Of a stretch of DNA of 64,000 bases, positions 1 through 11,128 are shown in pieces. Both the position numbers and the translations under genes were made by a program. Position 1 is the first letter of the stretch, and the number at the start of each line of letters is the position of its first letter. The stretch lies in contig JAAPAO010000020.1 in NCBI GenBank assembly GCA_013115145.1, positions 6,845 to 70,844 of the forward strand, written 5' to 3'. This DNA comes from Perkinsus chesapeaki (Eukaryota > Perkinsozoa > Perkinsida > Perkinsidae). Below the pieces are notes generated by a model. That model was given only the letters and a program-made list of their open reading frames with translations. It did no database searches and was not told the DNA's origin.

Positions 1-138
1 CACTATATTATATAACAGTAGGCTACTACACTACAGTATTATACTACACTATATTATATAACAGTAGGCTACTACACTACAGTATTATACTACACTATAT
101 TATATAACAGTAGGCTACTACACTACAGTATTATACTA
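1..138. repeat. 46-bp tandem repeat, three copies
   Basis: Three head-to-tail copies of a 46-bp AT-rich unit beginning CACTATATTATATAACAG start at 1, 47 and 93. The copies look identical. The array touches the window edge, so it may be longer. There are no spacers between copies, so this is a minisatellite rather than a CRISPR. Confidence 0.95.
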
Positions 139-291
139 TACCTCCTTGTTCATTCCCATATTACCATTTAAACGGATATTTGCTAGATTGTTTAACAAAT
201 TCCTCAGCACCCCATCGACTCTCAAACCGCACTATACAGCTCTCTTCCCTCCATATAAAATCACGTACACCTTTAACATCCAGCACCTATA

Positions 292-1844
292 TCAAACCGT
301 GTGCATGCGTGCAAAAAGATTCTCAGAGCTCACTCTGAAGTACTCCATAACAACAGGCACTGAATCAAAGTCCGAGTCCATCTCCTCCAACAGTATTGCC
401 CTGGGACGGTTGTCTAGAGTCATCCGATCTTGGGACTGACAAAGTGATGCGTTGAGGAAATACAAGATTTGCAAGATTTCTCAGTGCCTACTTCCTTGGA
501 TTGGTTCTTTTGCAGTGCCTGCATTCCGGCGTACCGCGCTCGAATTGCCGCGTCCCGCGCCTGTTAGAAATAGTAAATAACCCAGCCGAGATTCGAACCC
601 ACAACCACGAGCCCTATACCACCTTAGCCTTCTCAGCCTTCTCTTTCTGCATATCCTCCGACAGGGAGTGCATCTGCTCCTTAACCTTCTCTAAACATTA
701 AGACAATTGAAGTGCCCCACCCCGGAATTGAACCCACGACCTCCCAACCCACCTAGCAATTTCTTGTACTTCTCTTTCTGTGCTTCCGACGTCCTAAAGC
801 ATCAAGCTCAAGCCTATGGTAATCCCCTTATTACTTGTCATCCGTTAGTTTAGCCAAGAGCTGCTTTACTGTCTCAGACATCCTAGACAACACCGCAACC
901 CGCTGCATCTCTTGAGCGTGCTTAGCCTCCCGTGCCTGATAAAATATGAAACGGTTGATCGATTTAACGTCACACGATCACTTCCTTCGGCATATCAACA
1001 TTGCCGGGACTAATTTATTCCACCACTTGTATCGTTCCAAAAATACAGCACATACAATCCAATAAGGACGTCTTTTTTTTTGTGTCGAGAACTGTCCCCT
1101 CTCCCTCCTACCGCTCTCTGTTGCTGATGTTCTGCGTTCTCCAATACCAGATTCCCGGTATGACGCGGCTGTTGCTGTCGGAATCCTATCACAGCTGCTA
1201 AATCCTATCATTGCTCCTCATTACCCTTTCCACCAGGGCCTCCTCCTCCTCCTTTACCGCCCCCAACTCTACCACTGCTCGGGGAAGGACCTGAAGACCA
1301 TAAGCTGTGCTTCAGTAGCATACGACAAGATACTCCACTCTGCAGTGATATTTATAAATATATCTATTGACAAGAAACTACTAAATGAAGTTTATACTCA
1401 TTATTATACCGACAACTCGAAATTTAACTCCGACAAAAACAATACCAAATCTCCTCCAAGTCCAATGTGAGTTCACCTCAATTCCCAAATATCGAAATTT
1501 ACTATTCAAATCGCCTCTCAAGCTCCGTACAAACAATGGGGACTTCTCAAATGCCAACACTCGCGAACAACCATTGTACTATAATATCCAAAATGAGCCC
1601 TCCAAAGTCGAGAGCTCCATGCGACTTTTCATAGAGCCCGACATAACCCAATACTGAGCTCTATGTTATATATCACACCGACCCAGTATTACTACTACCT
1701 CCTCCGATCTGAGGCACCGTCGCTGACGTTGGTGGACTAGGTGGCAAATTAGTGACTTGCCATTTCACCTGACGCAGGTTCGATCCCCGGCAAGTCTGTT
1801 TCTGCTACCTGTATCTCCGGATGACCAAGAACAGGTTCCGCCAT
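292..1844 (-). CDS. multi-exon coiled-coil protein, unknown function
   Basis: The family is not recognised. Exons were joined on the minus strand. The likely start is the ATG at 1842-1844 (MAEPVLGHPEIQ), and a 40-nt intron (1769-1808) leads to a proline-rich exon reading VKWQVTNLPPSPP. A Gly-rich stretch follows near 1240-1300. A highly charged helical part comes next, with segments such as LLAKLTDDKTSEAQKEKYKK, LEKVKEQMHSLSEDMQKEK and ARDAAIRARYAGMQALQKN, then NRPRAILLEEMDSDF near the C-terminus, ending with TGA at 292-294. Introns at 691-752 and 561-622 must be removed because they hold in-frame stops, and splicing them joins coding phases exactly. Both are tRNA-like (see separate entries). 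Exons between 970 and 1240 are uncertain. The role is inferred only as a coiled-coil scaffold. Confidence 0.6.
561..622 (-). other. 62-nt intron made of tRNA-Lys-like sequence
   Basis: A GT...AG intron with an in-frame stop when retained. On the minus strand it contains CTCGTGGTTGTGGGTTCGA, which differs by one base from the anticodon-arm/T-arm part of the tRNA-Lys at 29048-29120. It therefore holds a consensus-like pol III B box plus flanking tRNA sequence. Splicing joins ...KEKAEKAK to ARDAAIRAR in frame. Confidence 0.7.
691..752 (-). other. 62-nt intron with tRNA-Lys 3'-half similarity
   Basis: A GT...AG intron, the same length as the intron 68 nt further along. It contains GGTCGTGGGTTC, identical to the tRNA-Lys at 29048-29120, followed at nearly the same spacing by GGTGGG, which is also in the tRNA acceptor region. 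Retention gives an in-frame TAG. Splicing gives KYKKLLEKVKEQ in phase. Confidence 0.7.
1769..1808 (-). other. 40-nt intron with reverse-orientation B-box
   Basis: A GT...AG intron between MAEPVLGHPEIQ and VKWQVTNLPP. Most of it is GCCGGGGATCGAACCTGCG, the reverse complement of a tRNA T-arm plus B box (GGTTCGATCCCC on the plus strand). Retention leads to a stop codon. Confidence 0.65.
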
Positions 1845-2009
1845 CATTGCTATTGCTGATTGCCGATTACTGAGGTGACATACAACTCAGACATTTCAAG
1901 GGAAGCAATTCAACCGAGGGTTTGATCAACAGTACTGAAGTATCTTATATCCCAGCCACACCGAAGACGCTATAAGGGGTACAATCAATCTCAAATTACA
2001 TGACTCAAG

Positions 2010-2335
2010 ATGAAGGAAGCTCGTAACTACACAAAGGCCTCTCCTCAGTAAGTCTGATCGCGAAATCTGCTCCGTTTCACAGAGAAGGACAAATCCATTA
2101 TCCACCACTGCTAACAATAGCCTTTGCTGCAGTCCCGCAACAGTCCCCCTCCCTTTACTACGTAAACTCCACTGTAGCATTGCCTTCCTCCAGCTTGCAG
2201 TGGACGCCGCTAACCTCCCTAAACACAGCCACTTACCCTTCGATGACCGCCGCCGACGATGGACCTTATATTACCCGTATTTCTGGCAATGTTGAAACAA
2301 AGCTGGCAACGATACATCTGACGGAATATTGCTAA
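2010..2335 (+). CDS. small hypothetical protein, about 96 aa, one 35-nt intron
   Basis: Exon 1 (2010-2047, MKEARNYTKASP) and exon 2 (2083-2335) join across a 35-nt intron, GTAAGT...CACAG, in matching phase. The product ends ...TKLATIHLTEYC before TAA at 2333-2335. It is rich in Ser, Thr, Pro and Ala, with no recognisable domain. It ends 5 bp from the convergent minus-strand gene that ends at 2340. The evidence is the open frame over 250 nt plus a clean intron. An antisense frame is also partly open, so the call is tentative. Confidence 0.4.
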
Positions 2336-2339
2336 GTAT

Positions 2340-4996
2340 CTAATCACCATCATCAGTCCCACAGTCACTGCGCCACAAAATTACCAATGTACTAGGTGGA
2401 GGAGCTCTAGGTGGTGGCGGTGGGGGCTGCTGCTGTTGGACGTAACCTCCCGCACCTGACGAGACTCGGAATAACATTGACATTGACAATGAGTTAAATA
2501 GGACACCCAAAAGCAAGCAGAATGACACTATACTTGGCACGGGCGCGAAGAACACTTTAATTTTCGAAAGACCGGCTTCTGATACAAATCTAAGGCATTT
2601 TTAGAATCAGATTTGAAGTGGCTCAGCGTAATGAGCGGAGATAATGACGATAATACAAACTGTCAGAGACTGACAGAGAAGCTTAATGGAAAAAGACATT
2701 ATAAGAAAAGCACCAGCTAAAGACTTTTGGTAGCACCCATTAAATGAATCTTCGGGAAGTAACCGTTGGGGTGAAATTATACAATACCAAGGTAAGAGTT
2801 GGTAAACGTGATAGTAAAGACATTCCAGATGTGACATACATTAACCACAATTCTATGACGTAGTAGTACTAAGCCAACTGAATATCACAAGATTGCCATA
2901 TTACCAGGAGCTGGCGGCGGGAACTGCGGTGGCAATGGTGCATTCATCTGCCGAGGTTGAAATCTGATTCAATGGCATCAAAAGATACGCCGCCTGCCAC
3001 GTACAACGGGTTCACAGCAGGTTGTCCCCACGGTTGCTGTTGAGCGGCTTGTCCTGCGTATCTGTAGTTCACGCTTCAACTTAAGATACTCTGCTATCCC
3101 TACTGTGCGCTTCCCCAAGTAGTGTTAGCGGTGGCCGTAGGGGACTGTCCGCCAAACGCAGCGGTTAGCTCATCATCGTCATCTCCGTACCTGTCATTTC
3201 CATCATGCATGCATCAAGCTAAGATTCTCCTACCCAAACTGCGCTGCCATATCATCATCATTGCCGACGTCCTGTTTAGGTGGCGGAGGTTTGGCCGGAT
3301 GGAAGCGCTGCCACCATGGAGTGTTGTCTTCTGCTGCTTTGTCTGCCGAGTTACCTGACCCAGCAGAATCAGCAGCACAGTGCAATCTCCGACACCGCTA
3401 ACCATAAACGACGCCAAGAGCAAATAATATAAAAGATTCTCAAACGGATTTGAATCTCTATAAGATCGTAAAAGAGAGATATTAAGTCCTTTATTGTCCT
3501 ACGTTCTTTTCCTTCCCCTTCATCAGCGCCTCCTCCTCCACCACCGATAGGGGAATCTTCTCCATACCCCAGAGGGTCCTCGTCGTCACTTACTCCACTA
3601 TTACCCATTTGATTGTATGGGAATGGCAGTTCGCCATCTGACCTGATCTCATACCGACTTTTCCACAATCTTCCCAGGAATGCTGACTACCCATCGTCCA
3701 TCGCCTCGGTTGTTGGGACCTCGTCCTCTCGAGGAGCCGGTGGCTCCGGTGGGGACGACTTGTCATGGGATCGTGACCGAGATCTGCTGGCCATTCGACC
3801 CCTGTGTCCTCCCCCACCTGGATAAGATTATATTAACGCGCTAGCCTGGATTCGATCCCGATGCCTTTCGATATGTAAAATGCCCCTCTACCGCTCCGCT
3901 ATTACCATCCCTGCGTGACCGCTCTTCTCTGCGATAATCGTCTCGATAATACGATTCTCTATCACCGCCGCCGCCGCCTCGACCTCTCCTACTCCCTCTC
4001 GGTGATGGACTTCTATAATGACGGTCTCTTCTTGAGGACCCTCGAGGCATTACCAAGGAGCCGAAACAACAACAACAGCAAGCAAATAAGATTGCCCACA
4101 TCACAACAGAAATCTCGCGAATGGCAAGGAAACGTTGTTACCACCTAATCTGGCCGCGCGCTTTATTCCCCCTCCGTTTGGATTCTTCCATCTGTGATTT
4201 AACCTGGGCGAGGGTCTCCTCCGTCCAGTCCTGACGTCCTTTCTGCCCCGCAGGAACCACCAAATGTCTCGAAGAACGCCCTTTAGCCAACTTGCGCTTC
4301 TCTCGTTGCTTCACAATAGCTAAGATATAACAAATCATGCACGCATCAACCCAGGATACGGCATTACAAGGGCGCGTCTTCGAAGCGAATTGCTCAGTAA
4401 GTCTTGTGAACCTGAGACGAAAAACTCATCTAGAAGTTTGTCACTGAGAGCATTAACGTCTCATAGACCGTTTGCCTGCGCGGACCAAAGCAACATGTGC
4501 CATCATAGACGTCATTATTTCCCTAACATTGAATTTATTCGTTGAAAGGTTGAACCATTAAAACCATTCAAACGACTACGGCTGAGTATACAATCTCGCG
4601 TTAGTTCAACAAACCACCAATAAGTGCCTAGTTATTCTATACAAGCGTAATGGCGTCCTGCAATCGGTACAACAATTCAGTACAGGTAGCGTCTTGAGTT
4701 ATCTAGTACCACATTTCATACCGCTCTCTCCTCCAAAGTTCCGAGGGACTAAAGCCAATTACATGTAAGCCTTCTCAGCTTTATGCTTCCTTTCTACCCG
4801 CCGCTTCTCAAGCTCACTAGGCGTCAGCTTCGCACTCGATTTTTCTGATAAAGATGAACCGTATGACCGCGCGCCATTAAATTCTCAGACTATACCGACT
4901 TTTCTGTACAGTATTTGTCTGAGCCGCCTCCTGTTGTCGTTCCTCCTCTACTGCCCGCCGGTAATCATTTGATAAGGATGATGACGCACCAGTCAT
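2340..4996 (-). CDS. SR/RGG-rich, P/Q-rich nuclear protein (splicing-related?)
   Basis: A long multi-exon minus gene. The start ATG at 4994-4996 opens with MTGASSSLSNDYRRAV, followed by Lys/Glu-rich exons such as LTPSELEKRRVERKHKAEK. The next exon reads VKQREKRKLAKGRSSRHL and contains GRQDWTEETLAQVKSQ. An Arg/Ser/Gly-rich part follows (PRGSSRRDRHYRSPSPRG, SRSRSRSHDKSSPPEPP), then acidic exons (DDEDPLGYGEDS, NTPWWQRFHPAKPPPP). The C-terminus is Pro/Gln-rich (WGSAQYAGQAAQQQPWGQ, YVQQQQPPPPPP). Several introns of 41-55 nt have matching phases. One at 3818-3905 carries a B-box-like GGGATCGAATCC. RS and RGG tracts are typical of splicing or RNA-binding factors, but no RRM was seen. The exact exon set is uncertain. 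Confidence 0.55.
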
Positions 4997-5757
4997 AACT
5001 CAATTTACTAATGCAACACACACCTCGTGGGAATACCAACTTGCGATCTTATTATCACTTGGACTTCCTCAATGCATCTCACGATCAGACCAACCGCGCA
5101 ACAGCCAGTACGGTGGTCTGAATTAGTTAAACTGAACTAATTTAGTTTTGAAAACTACTGTGGAATTGAATGTGAATCTTGCAATTAGATGATCGCTGCT
5201 CTTCTATCTCGCCACGGTAGCACTCCTATCAACCTCCTAGGAATCTTTCGTCCGGCCCATGGGGAAAAGTACCGTCAACGGAACTCGCAAAATTCACACC
5301 GTAAAGATGCTGATTATCTGATCATATCCATCAAGTGCTAGTCTACGTAAAGTGCATCTGCTCACTACAACGTGGAAATTCGGCCTTCCTTGCGGTGAAA
5401 CGGGCGCGAAATCTGAAGACAACTCGAGATACTTGGGAAACTGCAGTGAGATCGAAACTTGTCTTATCGAACGATCAATGCATGTCACAAAGGAAGGTTA
5501 GCTACAAAGTACTATAAGGACCGCTTTGACGAATCCAATGCCGGGACAGAATTCGAAGATCAGGCGCTGCTAATAACGTTGGGAGACTGGACACCTCGAG
5601 CAAGGGGAATCAAAGCCGAATGAACCCGGGAGTGCAGGACCATTCCGGCCAACCCGGAAATGGGGTTCTTTCCCTCATAGATTTCTATCGCTGTATTGAA
5701 TCACTAAAGTTCGAACCGAGGGTTCGATATGACCGTGTATTTGCCAGCTAATATCCA
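4997..5757. other. intergenic region between divergent genes
   Basis: No convincing gene. Short overlapping frames at 5294-5517 on both strands have no support. AACCGAGGGTTCGATATG near 5715 is another B-box-like string, and a similar one (AACCGAGGGTTTGAT) lies near 1912. The stretch probably contains both 5' regions of the divergent genes that start at 4996 and 5758. Confidence 0.5.
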
Positions 5758-8654
5758 ATGGGTATCATAGAAACAACCTTTCTAGTATTCTGCCTCCTCC
5801 TCAACGGTCGCAGTCTTATAGCAGTCCTCCCTACCCTTGGCTGGGGCATGCTCATCTCATACGGTAATGCGGATGGGACATTCTAGGTGCTAAATTACTC
5901 TATTCAGGCACCTGGGCAGTAGTCCGATGGATACTAGCACCGTTTGAGAAGGCAGCGTTGGTCACCACCCTTGTCTGTCTGACCTCAACCGCAGTCATCT
6001 ACCTCCACTGCGGGTAAGGCTGCCATCTGCTCTCCCTCGGTGTCCCTCTTCTATGTCAGCCTAATAGCAACTTTGGCGTGCTGCGGCTCATGGATTCTGA
6101 CACAGACTGCAGTACTGCCCGCCCAGGTAGTAGTTACCCGCAGTATCGCCGGCCGGTCTGACACTTATTCATTTCAGTTCACCACGGCGATCCTACCCGG
6201 GCTTCTCGCCCTCAGCCTGCCCAATGCCCCATTCGGCCTTCTATGGCTTTTTCATCCTATTGGCCATCTCTGTTTTCAAAGTATCATCACCGTTACCTTG
6301 CCCCCCAATCTCACCGCCCTCACAGGTACTATTCTATTTGTATTCCCCACAAGAACCTTCTGTTGGGCCACGAACCCGGCATCTTCGTGGGTGCCCGAAC
6401 GGCAGCCGCACGTTCTGGTATCTACCTGCTGCCGTTCGTTCCTCTCAGCATTCCCATTGTAGGTTTGCCTACTCCTCTCGGTCTGGTCCGAGTTCTCCAC
6501 CTTATGTCCGGCCATGGCGGTATCGCTAGTAGGCCTGCTGTTAAGGTGCCAACTTTTCATACCACACTTCCGTCAAATCTTGTCTCTGTTTAGTCGCTCC
6601 CATGGTACTGGCCGCCGTAGCATCTATCACAGTCCATGGCCGTCCACTGTAACTGGTAAATCATCCGATAGAAACAAAGGAACAACCTTCATCGTCTTTG
6701 TAAGGCTTTATCGATGCTAATACTGTGGGAGAGATACCTGGCTATTTTTTACACCATCTGGGCCAGGTTTCGTCGACATTATAAAATATCTTGACTATAT
6801 TCCTTCGCCTCTTCGTGGCCCATATTGAGCTGCTGCACTTCTTGGCACCTCCTCGTTGTCAGTGTCCGTGTTGCTAGTGGTATAAAATTCTTATCGAATA
6901 GGCTGGCACCTGTTTTACTGGTATGAAGATTTGATCCGATCTATTTTTTGCCGTTCGATGAGCTCGGCACCTTCGCATTTTGAGGAAGGGTTTCTGTCGT
7001 TCATAACCCTACCTTGGTCTGATCAGGTCCACGGTCTGGACTTCAATGACAGCCAGTGGATAGTAGGTCGTATACTTCTACCGAGGCTTCTTCAATCCAC
7101 CGAACGGAGGTAAGCCGCCTGCATTATGTCTCTGATGAGCTGTCGTTATCAGAATCCATACAAGTGCAATAAATCTCCATGGCGGCGGGTGGTTGGAGAA
7201 TGACCATCAGCCAGACGAGACCGTTAATGATTATATGTTTATCCTCCACGACCATCTCCGATCGCTGAAGGGCAATGCCAAGCTCGATAACATTGTGAGA
7301 TTCGGGAAGGGGAGCGGTTAGAAATTATTGAACTTTAATTGCCTTTGAACTTTACCATTCCGCAGCATGTATTCATCAGGTTTTAATCGGCCACAGTCTC
7401 GGCGGTCTCATCTGCGAGGACTACTGTCGGTCACGTCGATGCCACATGCTTGCCCATGATCGTAACTCAGATCCTGGTGAGATAACTGCACCACTCCTGG
7501 ACGCAGCAGCTTGTGATTAGTCCCGATTGCCGGTGTCATCTGCATCTGCTCTCCCTTCGACGGCGCCAAAGTGGTATCTTTGATCCCACCAGAGCTTCGT
7601 CATGATGTAGGCTCCTGGTCGAGCGCCGTCCCGGCGACCAATGCGCCATCAGGTGCATCTGTCACTGCATCGAAAGCATAGCAAGCTGCTGAGGGACATT
7701 CATAACGACCACAAACGTGGAGGCTCGAAGCTCGAGATGCCTCGTCCGACCCGACCGGTCCCGCCATGGATGGCAGCTAAGAATCCCCCCAAGTAGACTT
7801 TGGGCCACTAGACTCAGATTTCCAAGGGTCAGTTAGGTCCCCGCAGAAGGTCGAACGAAGTACCGCAGCATTGCTGCTGGTATGGATCAGACACCTCGTC
7901 TGTACCGCCATATGGGGTGGTGACTGGAAGGGAGAGTAAGCCTGAGCTGGTCCAGCCTGAACTGCGGACATGCTTCCCCCCCCTCCGCAGCCCGCCACCG
8001 ATACCAGGTGAAGACAAACTAGCCGAGCTCAGTCTCCCTCTCACTTCAACAGAAATGTCAGAGGAGGCCATCAAGATGCGCACGGGTTGGCTGCTTCCTC
8101 CTGACCTGTGGAGTATCATGACCGTTTCAGATCCCGTCACCGGTCTGACCCCACACAATGGCTTCCCAGACGGGCTGGCGATGTCCTTTCACAGAATGCA
8201 CATGCATGCTGTTTGGGATGCATTCTCCGGCACTCGTCTCCGAAACATTGTAGAGCCCTCGGGTAGGCCATCCGACCTTCGGTGAATCTTTAACTTACTT
8301 CTCAGCTGATAAGGCCACACTCATCTCGGGGCCTGTGCCGCTAAAGACAGAAGTCACGGCGTCATCGACTGGGAAGGACGACGAAGGTTGGTCAGCAGCA
8401 GCCTCCACTGTCTAGAACTATAGCTCCCTTTTTCAGATGGTGACAGCATCTGCTCCGGATCTTCTACCCCTCGGATACCGCCCCGACACTTCTCGACCTT
8501 CTCAGATGTTTGCCTATGGCATTGTGGGCATTACAGTGCCGTGGTGAGCTCGACAGCTTGGATCCACATTGCCGAGTTCATTCGTATCCGCATTATCGAA
8601 GGCAAAGGCTGCGTTGTGTACACCAAAGGCTGTCAGCACTTTTACGGTTATTAG
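5758..8654 (+). CDS. membrane-anchored alpha/beta-hydrolase (lipase/esterase-like)
   Basis: The start ATG at 5758 gives MGIIETTFLVFCLLL. Exons to about 6350 encode several hydrophobic, membrane-spanning stretches (TWAVVRWILAPFEKAALVTT, LIATLACCGSWILTQ). The C-terminal half carries hydrolase signatures: an HGGGW oxyanion-type motif near 7180, then, across an intron, LDNIVLIGHSLGGL near 7380-7410 (the nucleophile elbow G-H-S-L-G). IAGVICICSPFDGAK follows. Later exons continue to TAG at 8652-8654 (VVYTKGCQHFYGY). Introns are 37-56 nt with matching phases. The layout (N-terminal membrane domain plus lipase) resembles sn1-type diacylglycerol lipases, but the substrate cannot be assigned. Exon choice in 6200-7000 is uncertain, and the part after 7796 could be a second gene. 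Confidence 0.6.
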
Positions 8655-8848
8655 CCGTTACGAAGTTTAGCATGCAATTTATAATCCTTACCCGGTTAAT
8701 GTGGGCTGTTATGATGAAGATGATGCAGCACGAACAACATGAAGTCGTGAATGTTACGCATACGCTGTTGAGTTCACCCACAGTGGGAGGAAACGTCACG
8801 CGCCGTAAAATTACGCCAGGCCCGTTGTTGCCACCATGATGGTCTGGA

Positions 8849-9689
8849 ATGTCGTCTAGTGATTCGCCGCCGTCGGCTGGCCACTACGATCGGCGTATCG
8901 ACTCTCTCAAGATGGAACTCAACTTGGCCAGACTTCGCTTGGCGCGAGTATCAGCGCGCTCTTTCCCCGCCCATCCCGAGGCCGGTATCTGCTAGCACCA
9001 AGGCCACGTATGAGCTACCGAAGTTAGGCCGTCGGGTTAGCTTATCGATTTCTGTGCGAGGGAGACAGCGGGCGAGTTTCAGCAGCGATCGATGCTCATA
9101 CTGATCGAACGGCTAGACCTGAACCTGTAAGGGATCGCCAAACCAACACCTTCGTCTCCCTGTCATGTGGTGCCTGTTCTCAGTGTCCTCGGCCTCCTCT
9201 CAAAACTCGTCACGTGCCCTCTAGAAGCCGGCAGCGTTCCGAGCGCTGCGCTGAGGCTGCTTACTCCCAGGTAGGGTGGCGCCATAAGTGGATGTCCAGT
9301 CATCCTTTTAGGCTTATCATGAGCATATGTCGGCAACTGAAAAGGTATATACAACCGAAGCCAATACTGTGCTGAAAGTGAGGTAGCTGTGAGATCATAG
9401 CCATCAGTTCGGCATTGTCAGCCACTGCGAGATGCCGACCGAGCCAGAAGAGCTATACCGTGATTTGATGAGTCATTGGGATGCGGGTCTTCTCGGTAAA
9501 TGGTGGTAGATATGACCAAGAAGACCCGAAAACGGGCAGATGATGTCGATGAAGTCTGGAAGGTCGGCTGTAGCATTCGCTCTGATAGGTAGCTCCTCTG
9601 CCACTCGTCTGTCTAACAACGGTGAAATAGTCTTCTATTGTGTTCTCGCCGATGACTGTTATGATGATGTGATCATGTTTGATTGTTAG
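8849..9689 (+). CDS. hypothetical protein, multi-exon
   Basis: The start ATG at 8849 opens MSSSDSPPSAGHYDRRIDSL, followed by KMELNLARLRLARVSARS, a short amphipathic helix. Removing a 56-nt intron gives AYRFLCEGDSGRVSAAIDA in phase. Later exons read EAAYSQAYHEHMSATEKVY, MPTEPEELYRDLMSHWDAG and KTRKRADDVDEVWKVGC, and the last ends with FYCVLADDCYDDVIMFDC before TAG at 9687-9689. No domain is recognised. The middle joins (9380-9540) are not all phase-consistent, so a second short gene starting near 9432 is possible. It lies on the same strand, 92 bp upstream of the NSUN gene. Confidence 0.45.
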
Positions 9690-9780
9690 GTGTCCATACC
9701 GCTCTTTCGTCTAATCTATGTTGAGTTACCTAGTCGCCATACACCCAGATCCACGCAGATCGCCAGTACCCGAACGTTCG

Positions 9781-11128
9781 ATGGCATCCACAAGCAGCCC
9801 ATCGTCCGCGTATCGGTTCCCAGCGGATATCGTGAGCTTCCTCAATGCTAATGGCATTCCACTGGAGCTATACGGTGCGTGCTTGTAAGGGAATCTAGCG
9901 TTATTGAGCAGCTCAGATCCTCATCACCAACCGACTGTTAGAACCGTTAGACAGCGATTCGACAAGGGTAGTGTCGAAGATGAACTCAACAAGGAGCTGG
10001 AACGACAGAACGATTCCGCCGAGCCGTCAGGTAGGACGTTTCTTTTGTCTTAGCAAAATTCCGCGAGCTTTGAGAGCTCAGTGATTAGGAACTGCCGAGC
10101 GTAGCAGTAAGGGTCTGGTCACACCTATCCAGTGGCTTGAGCCATTGACGAGGTCTCGTTTCGGGCCAGGATCGAAGTTCTTCTCGATACCAAAGGACAC
10201 TCAGATGAGCAAGTTGGATCTGTACAAGTCCGGTAGCTCTCCGTCCCTCCTTCCTTACTGTATCCTCGTTTATTCAGGTAAACTCTTCGGCTTGGACGTT
10301 TCCAGTGCTTCTGCTGTATTTGCCTTGTTAGGCGAAGACGGCCCTCCCCCCGGCTCTAACGTGCTCGACATGTGCTGTGCTCCCGGTACCAAACTCCTCA
10401 TGCTCTCCGAGCTTTGTCCCGGCAGCCGGGTCGCTGGTGTAGATGTGAGTCGGGATCGTCTAATGGTTTGTCGGAGTCTCCTCACCAAGTACGGCTCCAA
10501 CGATGTCGAGCTCTATCACGGGGATTCCCGATACATCTGCACCGCGGCTGTGGAGAGGCTTCCAATTGCGAAAAAGAAATCGCGGGGACGTAAGCGGCAG
10601 CGGCGGGCAAGTCCCGAACAGCAAGCTGACAAGTGTCTCCTCGGCGGCGAGGGCAACTGGGACTTCGTCCTATGTGATGCCGAATGTACTCATGATGGCA
10701 GTGTGAAGCATATGTTGAAGCATCTTGAAGGCGGGTCGGGAGATGGTGTCGTAGGATTCTGGCAACAGCAAAGCCAAGGCAGTCACCCTATGCCTTGGCT
10801 CGATAAGCTGGACGAGCTGGAATCCCTCCAACGAGCGTTGATAACCGCCGCATTTGACGCTCTCAAAGCCGGTGGAGTTATGGTGTATTCTACTTGTAGC
10901 ATGGCAAGAAGACAGGATGAAAGCATCGTGGAGTATCTACTGGATCATAAAGGAGCCGCTGCCGCTCTTAGCCCATTGCCATTCGATCTCTCTATTGTAC
11001 CAGCCAAGGCTGCTACTAAGAATGTTGGTGGTGATGTATGTGCGTGTAGGTTTGACCCAGCTGATGCTGATATGACTCGGGTTGATGCTGGCGGGCTTTT
11101 CATCGCTCGGATACGTAAAGTTCTCTGA
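9781..11128 (+). CDS. NOL1/NOP2/Sun-family RNA (cytosine-5) methyltransferase
   Basis: S-adenosylmethionine-dependent RNA m5C methyltransferase. Exons 9781-9874, 9917-10030 and 10089-11128 join in phase to a 415-aa protein. It has the KLFGLDVSSASAVFALL entry motif, the SAM-binding loop VLDMCCAPGTKLLMLSEL, motif IV with a cysteine (LCDAECTHDGS) and motif VI with the catalytic cysteine (MVYSTCSMARRQDES). The DAEC-THDGS form marks one NSUN subfamily rather than bacterial RsmB. An insertion of basic residues (KKKSRGRKRQRR) lies around 10570-10600 and could be a nuclear or nucleolar localisation signal. The target (tRNA or rRNA) cannot be told from sequence alone. The gene converges on the ammonium transporter gene. 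Confidence 0.85.

Noticed and set aside
1-138. Possible CRISPR-like repeat array
   Set aside because: The units abut without spacers and the genome is eukaryotic.
561-752. tRNA-like segments as functional tRNA genes
   Set aside because: Only the 3' half (T-arm/B box) is present. There is no pairing acceptor stem or full anticodon arm, and both segments fit exactly between coding exons as introns.
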